From contig JAIVHM010000150.1 in assembly GCA_020201095.1 (NCBI GenBank), positions 1-49,210 of the forward strand: a stretch of DNA of 49,210 nt. Direction: 5' to 3'. The translations under genes were made by a program, and so were the position numbers. The notes below the pieces were generated by a model. The model was given only the letters and a program-made list of their open reading frames with translations, was not told where the DNA came from and searched no databases. This document shows, in pieces, positions 35,182 through 43,379 of the stretch; position 1 is the first letter of the stretch; the number at the start of each line of letters is the position of its first letter. This stretch comes from Halomonas sp. GTDB lineage: Bacteria; Pseudomonadota; Gammaproteobacteria; Pseudomonadales; Halomonadaceae.

Positions 35182-35814
35182 TTACTCTTCGCGCGCTTCA
35201 CGTACCTGGTCAACCAGGGCATCCGCGACATTAGGCATGTTTTCCAGACTACCGGCGCTGTTTGGTGTTACAACGTAGCGACCATCGATCACCAGCGCGG
35301 GCACACCCTGTAGTCGCATATCGCGCATGCGGCTATTGGCTTTGTTCACATTGCTGCGAACGTTGAAGGCCGTAAGGGCTTCCTTGGCTTCCTCTTCGCT
35401 AACGCCGTAATCGGTGAAGAACGCGGCGATTTCGTCTTCATTGGTCAACGAACGCTCGTCCTGATGGATGGCGTCGAAGAAATCTGCATGCAGATCTTCT
35501 TCTATACCAAGTTCTTCAGCGGCGTAGAAGGCGTTGGCATGGGTGTTCCAGTCACCACCCATGGTCGCGGGCATTTTTTCAATCGTCACGTCATCATCGA
35601 GGGTTTCAACCCACTCATTAACGTGCGGCTGCAGCCGGTAGCAGTGCGGGCAGCCGAACCAGAACACATCGAGCACTTCGATTTGACCGTTATCCACCTG
35701 AGTCTCGATCGGCTCATCAAGGGTTTCGTAGTCCTCGCCTTCGACTAACTCCTGGGCACTTACTGCTGCCGACAGACCTAACCCAGCAACTGCAACCATT
35801 AACGTTTTCAGCAT
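35182..35814 (-). CDS. dsbA: Thiol:disulfide interchange protein DsbA
   Basis: A 210-residue periplasmic disulfide oxidase. Signal peptide 1-20 (ends S-A-Q) precedes a thioredoxin fold with the active site C-P-H-C at 55-58 (F-W-F-G-C-P-H-C-Y), the inserted helical domain and the cis-Pro loop G-V-P-A-L-V-I-D-G near 166-174. The protein is notably acidic, fitting a halophile's periplasm. It should be reoxidised by DsbB, which is not in the window. Cytochrome c4 lies 108 bp upstream. Confidence 0.96.
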   Translation of the reverse strand: MLKTLMVAVAGLGLSAAVSAQELVEGEDYETLDEPIETQVDNGQIEVLDVFWFGCPHCYRLQPHVNEWVETLDDDVTIEKMPATMGGDWNTHANAFYAAEELGIEEDLHADFFDAIHQDERSLTNEDEIAAFFTDYGVSEEEAKEALTAFNVRSNVNKANSRMRDMRLQGVPALVIDGRYVVTPNSAGSLENMPNVADALVDQVREAREE

Positions 35815-35847
35815 AGTGACTCTTCTCCGTGGGAAAGCGACCTTATG

Positions 35848-35868
35848 ACCCCAACACCTGGCTGGGGT
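35848..35868 (-). other. Hairpin between cytochrome c4 and dsbA
   Basis: ACCCCA (35848-35853) pairs with TGGGGT (35863-35868) around a 9-base loop, 34 bp upstream of dsbA. With no T-run it is more likely an attenuator or processing hairpin than a full terminator. Confidence 0.4.
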
Positions 35869-35922
35869 TCCGCGCTTGGCAAAGCAAGCCGTGAATCGGG
35901 TGATCTTATTGAGAGTGGTCGT

Positions 35923-36543
35923 TTAATTCAAACCCAACAGATAATTGGCCACTGCCTGCATGTCGTCATCGCTCATTTTGGTCGCGATATCACGCATTAC
36001 GCCGTTGGGGTCGTTGTCCCGGTCACCGGCGGCAAAGTCCTGCAGAGTGCTGACCGTGTAATCGATTTGCAACCCCGAAAGCGCCGGATAAGCCGCGCTG
36101 CCTATTCCCTGGCCGGTAGGCGAATGGCAGGCACTGCAGGCCGGAATGCCACTTTCCATGTCGCCGGCCCGATACAGCGCTTCGCCACGTGCCAACAACG
36201 CTTCATCATCGTCCGCCTGGCCGAGATGAGGGTCTTGCTCAGCGTAAAAGGCGGCAACGTCCCAGGCATCTTGATCATCGTAGTCATCCACCTGCCCCGC
36301 CATCTGCGGCACCTCTCGACGACCGTCACGAATATCCATGATTTGCTTGGCAAGGTACGACATCTGTTGGCCCGCCAAATGAGGGAATGTCGGCGTAGGA
36401 CTAATGCCGGTTTCTCCGTGACAAGCCGCACAGGGCGTTGCCAGGGTTTCACCGGCGGCGGCGTCAGCCTCTGCACGAGGATCTGCCGCAGCGGTTCCTG
36501 CGGCACCCAAGGTAATGGCCAGGCTTGCCAGTAATGTTCTCAT
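35923..36543 (-). CDS. Dihaem cytochrome c4
   Basis: A 206-residue exported dihaem cytochrome. Signal peptide 1-20 (ends T-A-A-A) precedes two class I cytochrome c domains with haem sites C-A-A-C-H (38-42) and C-S-A-C-H (136-140). Distal methionines probably lie in V-P-Q-M-A-G-Q and N-G-V-M-R-D-I-A-T-K-M. It carries electrons from the bc1 complex to terminal oxidases in the periplasm. The ATG at 36543 is preferred; the frame extends to 36624 but that would bury the signal peptide. Divergent from engB. Confidence 0.94.
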   Translation of the reverse strand: MRTLLASLAITLGAAGTAAADPRAEADAAAGETLATPCAACHGETGISPTPTFPHLAGQQMSYLAKQIMDIRDGRREVPQMAGQVDDYDDQDAWDVAAFYAEQDPHLGQADDDEALLARGEALYRAGDMESGIPACSACHSPTGQGIGSAAYPALSGLQIDYTVSTLQDFAAGDRDNDPNGVMRDIATKMSDDDMQAVANYLLGLN

Positions 36544-36759
36544 CGCAATTCCATTATGGTTGGTGTTATCAAAGCCTCCGCACGACACACAAGCTGACAC
36601 GTTGGTCGCTGCCCGGCAGAGCACGGTGTTACACTACCCGCGGGCCATAGGAACCCATCTGTGTGCAGTATAGCGAAGCCTCCAAATTGCAGAAATCTTG
36701 TCGCGCATTGCTAGTCACCTTATTGATTGTTTTTATCTTTGTTTGTCAGGATTAATGCC

Positions 36760-37395
36760 ATGCCTACCCCCCATGATAGTTCAGCTGCGCGACTTAATTA
36801 CCCCACCGCGCAATTTATGACCAGCGCGCCCACGCTTGCCCTCTGCCCGGACGACACCGGCGCCGAAGTAGCGTTTGCCGGGCGCTCGAACGCGGGAAAA
36901 TCCAGCGCGATCAACGCCCTCACCCAGCAGAAAGCGCTGGCCCGCACCTCCCGCACGCCGGGGCGCACCCAGTTGATCAACTTTTTTAGCGTCATGAATG
37001 ATGAGGCCTGCCGCTTGGTCGACCTGCCTGGCTACGGTTACGCCAAAGTGCCCGAAACCGTCAAGCTGGAGTGGCAGCAGCACATGTCTGACTACCTACG
37101 CGGCCGCTTCAGCCTGCGTGGGCTGGTGCTGTTGATGGATGTACGCCACCCGCTCACCGAGTTTGACCAGATGATGCTGGGATTTGCCGACCAGCGTGAC
37201 ATGCCCGTGCATATCCTGCTCACCAAAGCCGACAAGTTGAAGAAAGGCCCCGCCAGCGCGTCGCTGCAGCAAGTACGTTCACGCTTGAAAGAGTGGCAGG
37301 ACCTGGTATCGGTTCAGCTGTTTTCGTCGCTCAAGCGTGATGGGGTCGACACCCTTGCACAGCGCCTGGATCAGTGGCTGAAAACGCCTCAATAG
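36760..37395 (+). CDS. engB: Ribosome biogenesis GTP-binding protein EngB/YsxC
   Basis: A 211-residue small GTPase needed for 50S subunit assembly and usually essential. G1 is G-R-S-N-A-G-K-S-S (41-49), the G2 threonine lies in S-R-T-P-G-R-T-Q, G3 is D-L-P-G-Y-G and G4 is T-K-A-D-K. The ATG at 36760 follows CAGGATT; an in-frame start at 36727 would add a hydrophobic extension not seen in the family. Its last seven bases overlap the convergent yigB gene. Confidence 0.96.
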   Translation: MPTPHDSSAARLNYPTAQFMTSAPTLALCPDDTGAEVAFAGRSNAGKSSAINALTQQKALARTSRTPGRTQLINFFSVMNDEACRLVDLPGYGYAKVPETVKLEWQQHMSDYLRGRFSLRGLVLLMDVRHPLTEFDQMMLGFADQRDMPVHILLTKADKLKKGPASASLQQVRSRLKEWQDLVSVQLFSSLKRDGVDTLAQRLDQWLKTPQ

Positions 37396-38126
37396 GGGGC
37401 ATTCAACGTCACCAGCACGCCCGGTAGCTCTCTCACGTGACTAATTTGATGGACGCCCTCGGGCAGCGCGTTGCTACGCGTCTCGCTGATCCACACCGCG
37501 TGCATGCCCAACTGCAATGCCGGTACTACGTCTTCTTCCCAGGAATCGCCCACATGCATAGCGTTTTGCGGCGCGATGTCGAAGTGTTCAAGAACAGTAA
37601 GAAACGCTTTGGGGTCGGGCTTGGGGGCCAATAGTTCACCGGCGGCAATCGCCACTTCAAAGTAGCCCGCCAATGGTTGACGTTTGAGGTGGATATTGCC
37701 GTTGGTAATTGCCGCCAGCCGATAGCGTTGCCCCAAATCTGCCAATAACTCAACAGCTTCAGGGTGCGGCATTACCTGCACGCGCAGACGATGGAATTCA
37801 TTCATGGCGGCAGCGGCCCACAGCGTTGCGGCACTGCGCGGCAGGCCCTGAGCCTCCAGTTGCCCTTCCAGAGCACGCAAACGCAGCCAGGTAAAATCGC
37901 CTCGCCGTTCAGGCACTTCCAAGGCAAGCCGCTTACGGCGTTGCAGATAATCCTCAAGCCCTTGCTCAAAACCTAGCCCCCACGGCGGCCAGCAGCGTTC
38001 GTCCAACCACACGGTCAGGTTTTCCAGCAGCCAGCCGTAATGCCCGGTTTCCGTTCGCGCCATCACGCCGCTGTTGTCCCAGAGGGTATCGTCTAAATCA
38101 AAGGTAATCACTTTGAGAGAGGTCAT
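37389..38126 (-). CDS. yigB: HAD-family hydrolase, YigB-like phosphatase
   Basis: A 245-residue HAD phosphatase. Motif I is D-L-D-D-T (10-14), motif II T-N-G-N near 147, motif III K-P-D-P-K-A-F and motif IV G-D-S-W-E-E-D. YigB dephosphorylates the riboflavin intermediate 5-amino-6-(5-phospho-D-ribitylamino)uracil, and FMN. Identification rests on the conserved place after xerC, as in E. coli. The start overlaps the xerC stop by four bases (ATGA). Confidence 0.9.
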   Translation of the reverse strand: MTSLKVITFDLDDTLWDNSGVMARTETGHYGWLLENLTVWLDERCWPPWGLGFEQGLEDYLQRRKRLALEVPERRGDFTWLRLRALEGQLEAQGLPRSAATLWAAAAMNEFHRLRVQVMPHPEAVELLADLGQRYRLAAITNGNIHLKRQPLAGYFEVAIAAGELLAPKPDPKAFLTVLEHFDIAPQNAMHVGDSWEEDVVPALQLGMHAVWISETRSNALPEGVHQISHVRELPGVLVTLNAPY

Positions 38127-39022
38127 GGCTCGCTCCGTGGGCGGCGTTTCGCGCGGGGATGCGCGGCGTCGTAGCTGGTCGCCAGATGCTGCCAGTCCAG
38201 CCGCGTGTAGACCTGCGTGGTCGAAAGGTTGGCATGCCCCAGCAATTCCTGCACCGCGCGCAGATCCTGGCTGGACTCGAGCAAATGACTGGCAAATGAA
38301 TGGCGTAGCCGGTGAGGATGCAAATGCTCGGGTAGACCTCGCTCAATGGCGAGCGTTGCCAGGCGCTTTTGAATCGCCCGGTGCCCCAGGCGTGCCCCGC
38401 GCTGGCCAACAAACAGCGCTGTTTCAGCGTCAGCTGCCCATTGCGACCGAACCCTCAGCCAGGCCGCCAATGCCTGCTGAGCTCGGCGCCCTACCGGTAC
38501 CTGGCGGGGTTTACCGCCCTTCCCCAGTACGCGTACGCGTTGAGCCTGAAGGGCCTCAAGATCGAGTGATGCGAGCTCCGCCAAGCGCAGCCCGCTTGAA
38601 TAGAGCAGTTCCAGCATCGCTTGATCGCGACGCGCCAATGGCGAGTCATCGTGCGGCGCATCCAGAAAGCGCGCCAAGGTATCAACGTCCACCGGGCGCG
38701 GTAAGTGCTGGGGTTGCTTGGGGGTACGCACCAGGTCCAGCGGGTTATCGGCGATGACGCCCTGCTTCATCAGGTAATCGGCGAAGCGCGATAACGCCGC
38801 GCGGCGCCTAGCCAGGCTGCGTGGCGCAAGCCCCCGGCGGCGCTCTTCCCCCAGAAATGCACGCAGCAGGTGCTGGTCAAACGCGGCATCATCACCCTGG
38901 CGCTCAATAAACCCGCACAGCGCGCCGATATCCTGACGGTAGGCAGCCACCGTCGCCTCGCTTGCGTGGCGTGCGAGCGAGATCAGAAAGGCATCAAGGT
39001 GCTGACGGGCGTCGTCATTCAT
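38123..39022 (-). CDS. xerC: Tyrosine recombinase XerC
   Basis: A 299-residue site-specific recombinase that, with XerD and FtsK, resolves chromosome dimers at dif. The N-terminal SAM-like DNA-binding domain covers about 6-92. The catalytic set is complete: Arg146 (G-L-R-L-A-E-L), Lys169, His237 and Arg240 (H-P-H-R-L-R-H), His263 (L-G-H-A) and nucleophile Tyr272 (Q-V-Y-T-R). Located in the dapF-DUF484-xerC-yigB run, which identifies it as housekeeping XerC rather than a phage integrase. It overlaps the upstream DUF484 gene by eight bases. Confidence 0.97.
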   Translation of the reverse strand: MNDDARQHLDAFLISLARHASEATVAAYRQDIGALCGFIERQGDDAAFDQHLLRAFLGEERRRGLAPRSLARRRAALSRFADYLMKQGVIADNPLDLVRTPKQPQHLPRPVDVDTLARFLDAPHDDSPLARRDQAMLELLYSSGLRLAELASLDLEALQAQRVRVLGKGGKPRQVPVGRRAQQALAAWLRVRSQWAADAETALFVGQRGARLGHRAIQKRLATLAIERGLPEHLHPHRLRHSFASHLLESSQDLRAVQELLGHANLSTTQVYTRLDWQHLATSYDAAHPRAKRRPRSEP

Positions 39023-39578
39023 GGGGGGTCAGGCGAAGCAGCAGCCGCGCCACGATGTCGCCAAGGTACTCGGTAAATAGCGTGTCCATGCTGGCGCGGT
39101 ACTGATCGGCGTCGGGGCTGGCAATCAGCAAGTAACCCATCGGCTCACCCGCCGAGAGCCTAGAAATGGCGCATGAACCTGCCTTGCGCGGCGCTTTGAC
39201 GTGGGGCAGTAGGCACTTCCAGTCGCTGACGCTGAGTTTGGCGCAACGACTGGTGCGGCCATCGAGCAACGCCGCCAAGCGGGCGCTGGCGTGCTGATCC
39301 AGCACATGCCGGGGCGGCTGCGGAAGTGCCGGCTCCGCATCGCTCAACGAAGCGGGGCACCATAGATGCTCCAGACGCCCCTCGGCGGTCTCGGCGCGCT
39401 GGCGTAAATCGATTACCAGACGCTCAAGCAGCGACACCGCACCTTCGATATGCGGATGGGGAACCTGTAACTGCTGCAACAGCCCTTCCCGCCCCACGAA
39501 AAAGTCGGGATGACGCGCCAGCCAAAACGCGACTTGATCGGGGTCGAGCGTTTTGCGCGGTTCTGGGGCTTGGGACAT
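39015..39578 (-). CDS. DUF484 (YigA-like) protein with apparent internal deletion
   Basis: A 187-residue member of the DUF484 family, whose proteins are typically about 225-240 residues and GAF-like. The N-terminus L-D-P-D-Q-V-A-F-W-L-A-R-H-P-D-F-F and G-A-V-S-L-L-E-R are typical, as is the C-terminal A-S-P-D-A-D-Q-Y-R-A-S-M-D-T-L-F-T-E-Y-L-G-D. After R-L-E-H-L (residue 72) the sequence jumps to W-C-P-A-S-L. The usual helix (T-A-R-x-N-E-x-Q-Y-R type) and first GAF strands, some 45-50 residues, are missing in frame near nucleotide 39362. The ATG at 39578 follows TAGGAGAAC. Function unknown; always next to xerC. Confidence 0.8.
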   Translation of the reverse strand: MSQAPEPRKTLDPDQVAFWLARHPDFFVGREGLLQQLQVPHPHIEGAVSLLERLVIDLRQRAETAEGRLEHLWCPASLSDAEPALPQPPRHVLDQHASARLAALLDGRTSRCAKLSVSDWKCLLPHVKAPRKAGSCAISRLSAGEPMGYLLIASPDADQYRASMDTLFTEYLGDIVARLLLRLTPHE

Positions 39579-39634
39579 CGCCGTTCTCCTAGGGTTAGTC
39601 AAAGACTGTTCGTTTTATGACCTGTTAGCAAGCG

Positions 39635-40468
39635 CTAGTAAACCGTCACCCGACCGTCGAACACACGCGTCGCCGGGCCCACCATGATCAGCGGTGACTC
39701 GGGCGACGGCCACTCGATACTTAACTCACCGCCAAGCAAATGGACGCGCACCGGGCTTTTTAATAACCCCTGGCGGATACCGCTGGCAACCGCCGCGCAG
39801 GCCCCCGTCCCACAGGCTAGCGTTTCGCCACTGCCGCGTTCAAATACCCGTAGCCGGATTTCGCTCGCCGACAGCACCTGCATAAAACCAGCGTTCACCC
39901 GTTGCGGGAAGCGCGGATGCGCTTCAATTAGCGAACCCAAGCGCGCGACGGGGGCAGTATCAACGTCCTCGACCTGAAGCACTGCATGGGGGTTGCCCAT
40001 CGATACTACGCTCAGCTGCAGCGTTTCGCCGTCCACTTCGATCTCATGCAACGGCTGGTCGCCCGGCGCGTCGAAGGGCACGGCTGACGGATTAAAGCGT
40101 GGCTGGCCCATATCGACACGCACCATGCCGTCGTGCTGAACGTTCAATATCAGCGGGCCGCCAGCGGTTTCAACACGAATTTCATGCTTGTGGGTCAGAC
40201 GCTGTTCGCGGACAAAGCGCGCAAAGCAGCGTGCCCCATTGCCACAATTTTCGACTTCGCTGCCATCGGCGTTATAAATCCGGTAGCGGAAGTCCATATC
40301 GGGGTCGCGGGGCGGCTCCACGATCAGCAGTTGATCAAAACCGATGCCAAAGCGCCGGTCCGCTAACTGGCGGATTTGCTCATTGCGCAAATTAGCCCGC
40401 TGAGTGACCAGATCGACCACCATAAAATCGTTGCCCAAGCCGTGCATTTTGGTGAAGTGCAAAAGCAT
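39635..40468 (-). CDS. dapF: Diaminopimelate epimerase
   Basis: A 277-residue cofactor-free racemase that converts LL- to meso-diaminopimelate for lysine and peptidoglycan. The two catalytic cysteines are Cys75 (E-N-C-G-N-G-A-R) and Cys219 (L-A-C-G-T-G-A-C). Family length is about 276, so this gene is intact. Its ATG shares one base with the lysA stop (TAATG), indicating coupled translation in argH-lptM-lysA-dapF. Confidence 0.97.
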   Translation of the reverse strand: MLLHFTKMHGLGNDFMVVDLVTQRANLRNEQIRQLADRRFGIGFDQLLIVEPPRDPDMDFRYRIYNADGSEVENCGNGARCFARFVREQRLTHKHEIRVETAGGPLILNVQHDGMVRVDMGQPRFNPSAVPFDAPGDQPLHEIEVDGETLQLSVVSMGNPHAVLQVEDVDTAPVARLGSLIEAHPRFPQRVNAGFMQVLSASEIRLRVFERGSGETLACGTGACAAVASGIRQGLLKSPVRVHLLGGELSIEWPSPESPLIMVGPATRVFDGRVTVY

Positions 40469-41739
40469 TAAGCGCCTCCTTCGGGCAACAACGCTTCACC
40501 GGCCCACAGGCTTTCAAGCGTTTCGCGAGCACGCACCAAGTGACAGCGCTCGCCGTCTACCATCACTTCGGCGGGTCGCGGGCGGCTGTTGTAGTTGGAA
40601 GCCATGACAAATCCGTAGGCGCCCGCGGAACGCACGGCCAGCAGGTCGCCCGCGGCAATCGCCAACGCGCGCTCCTGGCCCAGAAAGTCGCCCGTTTCAC
40701 AGACCGGCCCCACCACGTCGTAGGTCGCGGTTTCCCGCTCAGAGCGGGTATCCACCGGTATAATCGCCTGCCACGCCTGATACAGCGCTGGGCGTATCAG
40801 ATCGTTCATGGCGGCATCGACGATGGCAAAGTTCTTGGTTTCACCAGGCTTTAAAAACTCTACGCGGGTGAGCATGACCCCGGCGTTGGCGGCGATCGAA
40901 CGACCGGGTTCGAACAGCAGCGTGAGTTGCTCACCGCCTTCCCAGCGCGACAGGCGCGAGAGCAGTTGGCTGGCGTAGTCAAACGGATGGGGCGGCGTTT
41001 CATCGCGGTAGGGCACGCCAAGGCCGCCGCCCAGGTCCAGATGGTCGATCTCGATGCCACGCTCGCGCAGGCGCTCCATGAGCACCAGCAAACGCTCCAG
41101 GGCATCCAGAAACGGCGCTGTTTCGGTGAGCTGCGAGCCGATATGGCAATCCAGGCCCTTGACCTGCAGGTTGGGTAGGCTCGCCGCCAGTTCGTACACT
41201 GCCAGGGCGTCGTCGACGGGAATGCCGAACTTATTGTCCTTGAGGCCGGTGGAAATGTACGGGTGGGTACCCGCATCCACATCGGGGTTGACCCGCAGCG
41301 ACACCGGCGCCACTTTGCCCAACTCGCCCGCCACGGCGTTCAGCCGCTCAAGCTCGGGGCGCGACTCGACGTTGAAGCATTTGATGCCCACTTCAAGCGC
41401 ACGGGCCATCTCAAAGGGCTGCTTGGCCACGCCGGAAAACACCACCTTGGCCGGGTCACCGCCGGCCTTGAGCACACGCTCAAGCTCGCCCACAGAGACA
41501 ATATCAAACCCCGCGCCCAGCTTGGCTAATAGCCCCAGCACGGCAATATTGGAGTTGGCCTTTACCGCGTAGCAAATCAGGTGCGGGTGGTTGCCCAGCG
41601 CTTCGGTGTAGGCGCGGAAATGACGCGTCAGAGTTGCCTTTGAATAGACGTAGCAAGGCGTGCCGTATGTCTCGGCAATACGGTCAAGCGGAACATCCTC
41701 GGCAAAAAGCAGGCCGTCACGGTCGTTAAAATGATCCAC
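40468..41739 (-). CDS. lysA: Diaminopimelate decarboxylase
   Basis: A 423-residue PLP enzyme that makes lysine from meso-diaminopimelate. Lys60 in C-Y-A-V-K-A-N-S-N forms the Schiff base. H-I-G-S-Q-L, the glycine loop [15 protein letters not shown] and the substrate-binding C-E-T-G-D are all visible. It starts with GTG at 41739, directly after the lptM stop. The AGGAGG inside the last lptM codons is its ribosome site. Confidence 0.97.
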   Translation of the reverse strand: MDHFNDRDGLLFAEDVPLDRIAETYGTPCYVYSKATLTRHFRAYTEALGNHPHLICYAVKANSNIAVLGLLAKLGAGFDIVSVGELERVLKAGGDPAKVVFSGVAKQPFEMARALEVGIKCFNVESRPELERLNAVAGELGKVAPVSLRVNPDVDAGTHPYISTGLKDNKFGIPVDDALAVYELAASLPNLQVKGLDCHIGSQLTETAPFLDALERLLVLMERLRERGIEIDHLDLGGGLGVPYRDETPPHPFDYASQLLSRLSRWEGGEQLTLLFEPGRSIAANAGVMLTRVEFLKPGETKNFAIVDAAMNDLIRPALYQAWQAIIPVDTRSERETATYDVVGPVCETGDFLGQERALAIAAGDLLAVRSAGAYGFVMASNYNSRPRPAEVMVDGERCHLVRARETLESLWAGEALLPEGGA

Positions 41740-41850
41740 TTAGCCCTCCTGCTGATCGACATTATCGTCGTCGGGCAGATAGAGCGGCCCTTTTTGCCCG
41801 CAGCCCACCAGTAATAAGGCGACAACGGCGAGTAAGGCGATTTTTTTCAT
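41740..41850 (-). CDS. lptM: Small lipoprotein LptM (YifL-like)
   Basis: A 36-residue lipoprotein precursor: [14 protein letters not shown], then lipobox L-V-G-C and [12 protein letters not shown]. The G-x-K-G-P-L-Y-x-P stretch after the lipid cysteine is the LptM/YifL hallmark; the family assists LptD oxidative maturation in the outer-membrane LPS translocon. It overlaps the argH stop by four bases and abuts lysA. The mature part is only about 20 residues, shorter than the E. coli protein (67 residues in all). Confidence 0.93.
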   Translation of the reverse strand: MKKIALLAVVALLLVGCGQKGPLYLPDDDNVDQQEG

Positions 41851-43253
41851 TGCGCTTCCCCTTTCATGGTGGCCAAAGCCTCACGGGCGCGCTGAGCGGC
41901 GGCGCGAACCTGGTCGGGGGCCGTGCCGCCAATGTGATTGCGCGCGGCCACGGAGCCTTCAAGCGTCAGCACCTCGAACACATCCTGCTCAATGGTGGCC
42001 GAGAACTGCTTGAGCTCATCAAGCGTCATTTCCGAAAGGTCTTTTTCAGCTTTCAGGCCATAGGCCACCGACTGGCCGACAATTTCGTGGGCATCGCGGA
42101 AGGCCACGCCCTTGCGCACCAGGTAATCGGCCAGGTCGGTGGCCGTGGAAAAGCCTTTGCGCGCCGCTTCGAACATGTTGGCTTTTTTCGGCTCGATGGC
42201 GGGCACCATATCGGCAAACGCTTTCAGGCAGTCGTGCACGGTATCCACGGCGTCGAACAGCGGCTCCTTGTCTTCTTGGTTGTCCTTGTTGTAGGCCAGC
42301 GGCTGAGACTTCATCAGCGTCAGCAGGCTCATCAAGTGACCATATACGCGGCCGGTTTTGCCGCGCACCAACTCGGGCACGTCAGGGTTCTTCTTCTGCG
42401 GCATGATCGACGAGCCGGTACAGAAGCGGTCGGGCAAATCGATAAAATCAAACTGGGCGCTGGTCCACAGCACCAGCTCTTCGCTCATGCGCGACAGGTG
42501 CATCAGCAGAATGCTGGCGAAACTGGTGAATTCAATGGCGAAGTCACGATCGGACACGGCGTCCAGCGAGTTTTCCGCCGGGCGGTCGAAGCCCAATAGC
42601 TCCGCGGTGACGTGGCGGTCGATCGGGTAGGTGGTGCCGGCAAGCGCGGCAGCGCCCAGCGGCATCACGTTAATCCGCTTGCGACAGTCCAGCAGGCGCT
42701 CGTGGTCTCGGGCAATCATCTCCTGCCAGGCCAGCAAATGGTGGCCAAACGTCACCGGTTGGGCCGTTTGCAAGTGGGTAAAACCGGGCATGATGGTGTC
42801 GGCTTCACGGTCGGCAAGCTCGATCATGCCTTCGCGCAGACGGATCAGCTCAGCTTCAATGACGTCGATGGCATCACGCATGAACAGGCGAATATCGGTG
42901 GCCACCTGGTCGTTGCGCGAGCGCCCGGTGTGCAGCTTTTTGCCGGTAATGCCGATTTTATCGGTCAGCCGAGCTTCGATGTTCATGTGCACGTCTTCCA
43001 GCGGCACCGACCACTCAAACTCACCGCGCTCGATTTCGCCCTTGATCTCGCTCAGGCCGTTGATAATCGCGTCACGTTCGTCGTCGGTCAGCACGCCGAC
43101 GCGCGCCAGCATCGTCGCGTGGGCGATCGATCCCTGAATATCCTGGCGCGCCAGGCGTTGATCAAAATTAACGGACGCAGTAAAGCGTTCAACAAAGGCG
43201 TCGGTGGGCTCGCTAAAGCGACCGCCCCAAGACTGGTTCGTAGCTTGGCTCAT
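41847..43253 (-). CDS. argH: Argininosuccinate lyase
   Basis: A 468-residue fumarase-superfamily enzyme that releases arginine and fumarate from argininosuccinate. The superfamily signature [11 protein letters not shown] is near residue 280, with [12 protein letters not shown] and H-L-Q-T-A-Q-P further upstream. W-G-G-R-F opens the protein as usual. The ATG at 43253 is preferred (AGGAT nine bases before); frames extend to 43262 and 43280. First gene of argH-lptM-lysA-dapF. Confidence 0.97.
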   Translation of the reverse strand: MSQATNQSWGGRFSEPTDAFVERFTASVNFDQRLARQDIQGSIAHATMLARVGVLTDDERDAIINGLSEIKGEIERGEFEWSVPLEDVHMNIEARLTDKIGITGKKLHTGRSRNDQVATDIRLFMRDAIDVIEAELIRLREGMIELADREADTIMPGFTHLQTAQPVTFGHHLLAWQEMIARDHERLLDCRKRINVMPLGAAALAGTTYPIDRHVTAELLGFDRPAENSLDAVSDRDFAIEFTSFASILLMHLSRMSEELVLWTSAQFDFIDLPDRFCTGSSIMPQKKNPDVPELVRGKTGRVYGHLMSLLTLMKSQPLAYNKDNQEDKEPLFDAVDTVHDCLKAFADMVPAIEPKKANMFEAARKGFSTATDLADYLVRKGVAFRDAHEIVGQSVAYGLKAEKDLSEMTLDELKQFSATIEQDVFEVLTLEGSVAARNHIGGTAPDQVRAAAQRAREALATMKGEAQ

Positions 43254-43327
43254 CGGAGGCATATCCTGCTGACAAAACAATTAGAGTCGATAGCGGAAAG
43301 TGTAACAGAGTCGCCGTGGGGAGCGGC

Positions 43328-43351
43328 ACGCCGTTTTTATCACGACGGCGT
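43328..43351 (-). other. Inverted repeat between the PAS-GGDEF-EAL gene and argH
   Basis: ACGCCGT (43328-43334) pairs with ACGGCGT (43345-43351) across a 10-base T-rich loop, 28 bp past the signalling-gene stop. It may end that transcript; the T-tract is in the loop rather than after the stem, so support is weak. Confidence 0.35.
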
Positions 43352-43379
43352 TAATGCCAGGTAAGTCGAGCATCAAGGA

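Noticed and set aside
35845-36534. A 229-codon open frame antisense to cytochrome c4
   Set aside because: Complement of a gene with two haem-binding motifs and signal peptide; no support of its own.
38123-39022. XerC considered as an integrase linked to the higBA insertion
   Set aside because: It sits in the conserved dapF-DUF484-xerC-yigB run 30 kb away and is the housekeeping recombinase.
41850-42599. A 249-codon open frame antisense to argH
   Set aside because: Mirror frame of the highly conserved argininosuccinate lyase gene; no domain recognised.
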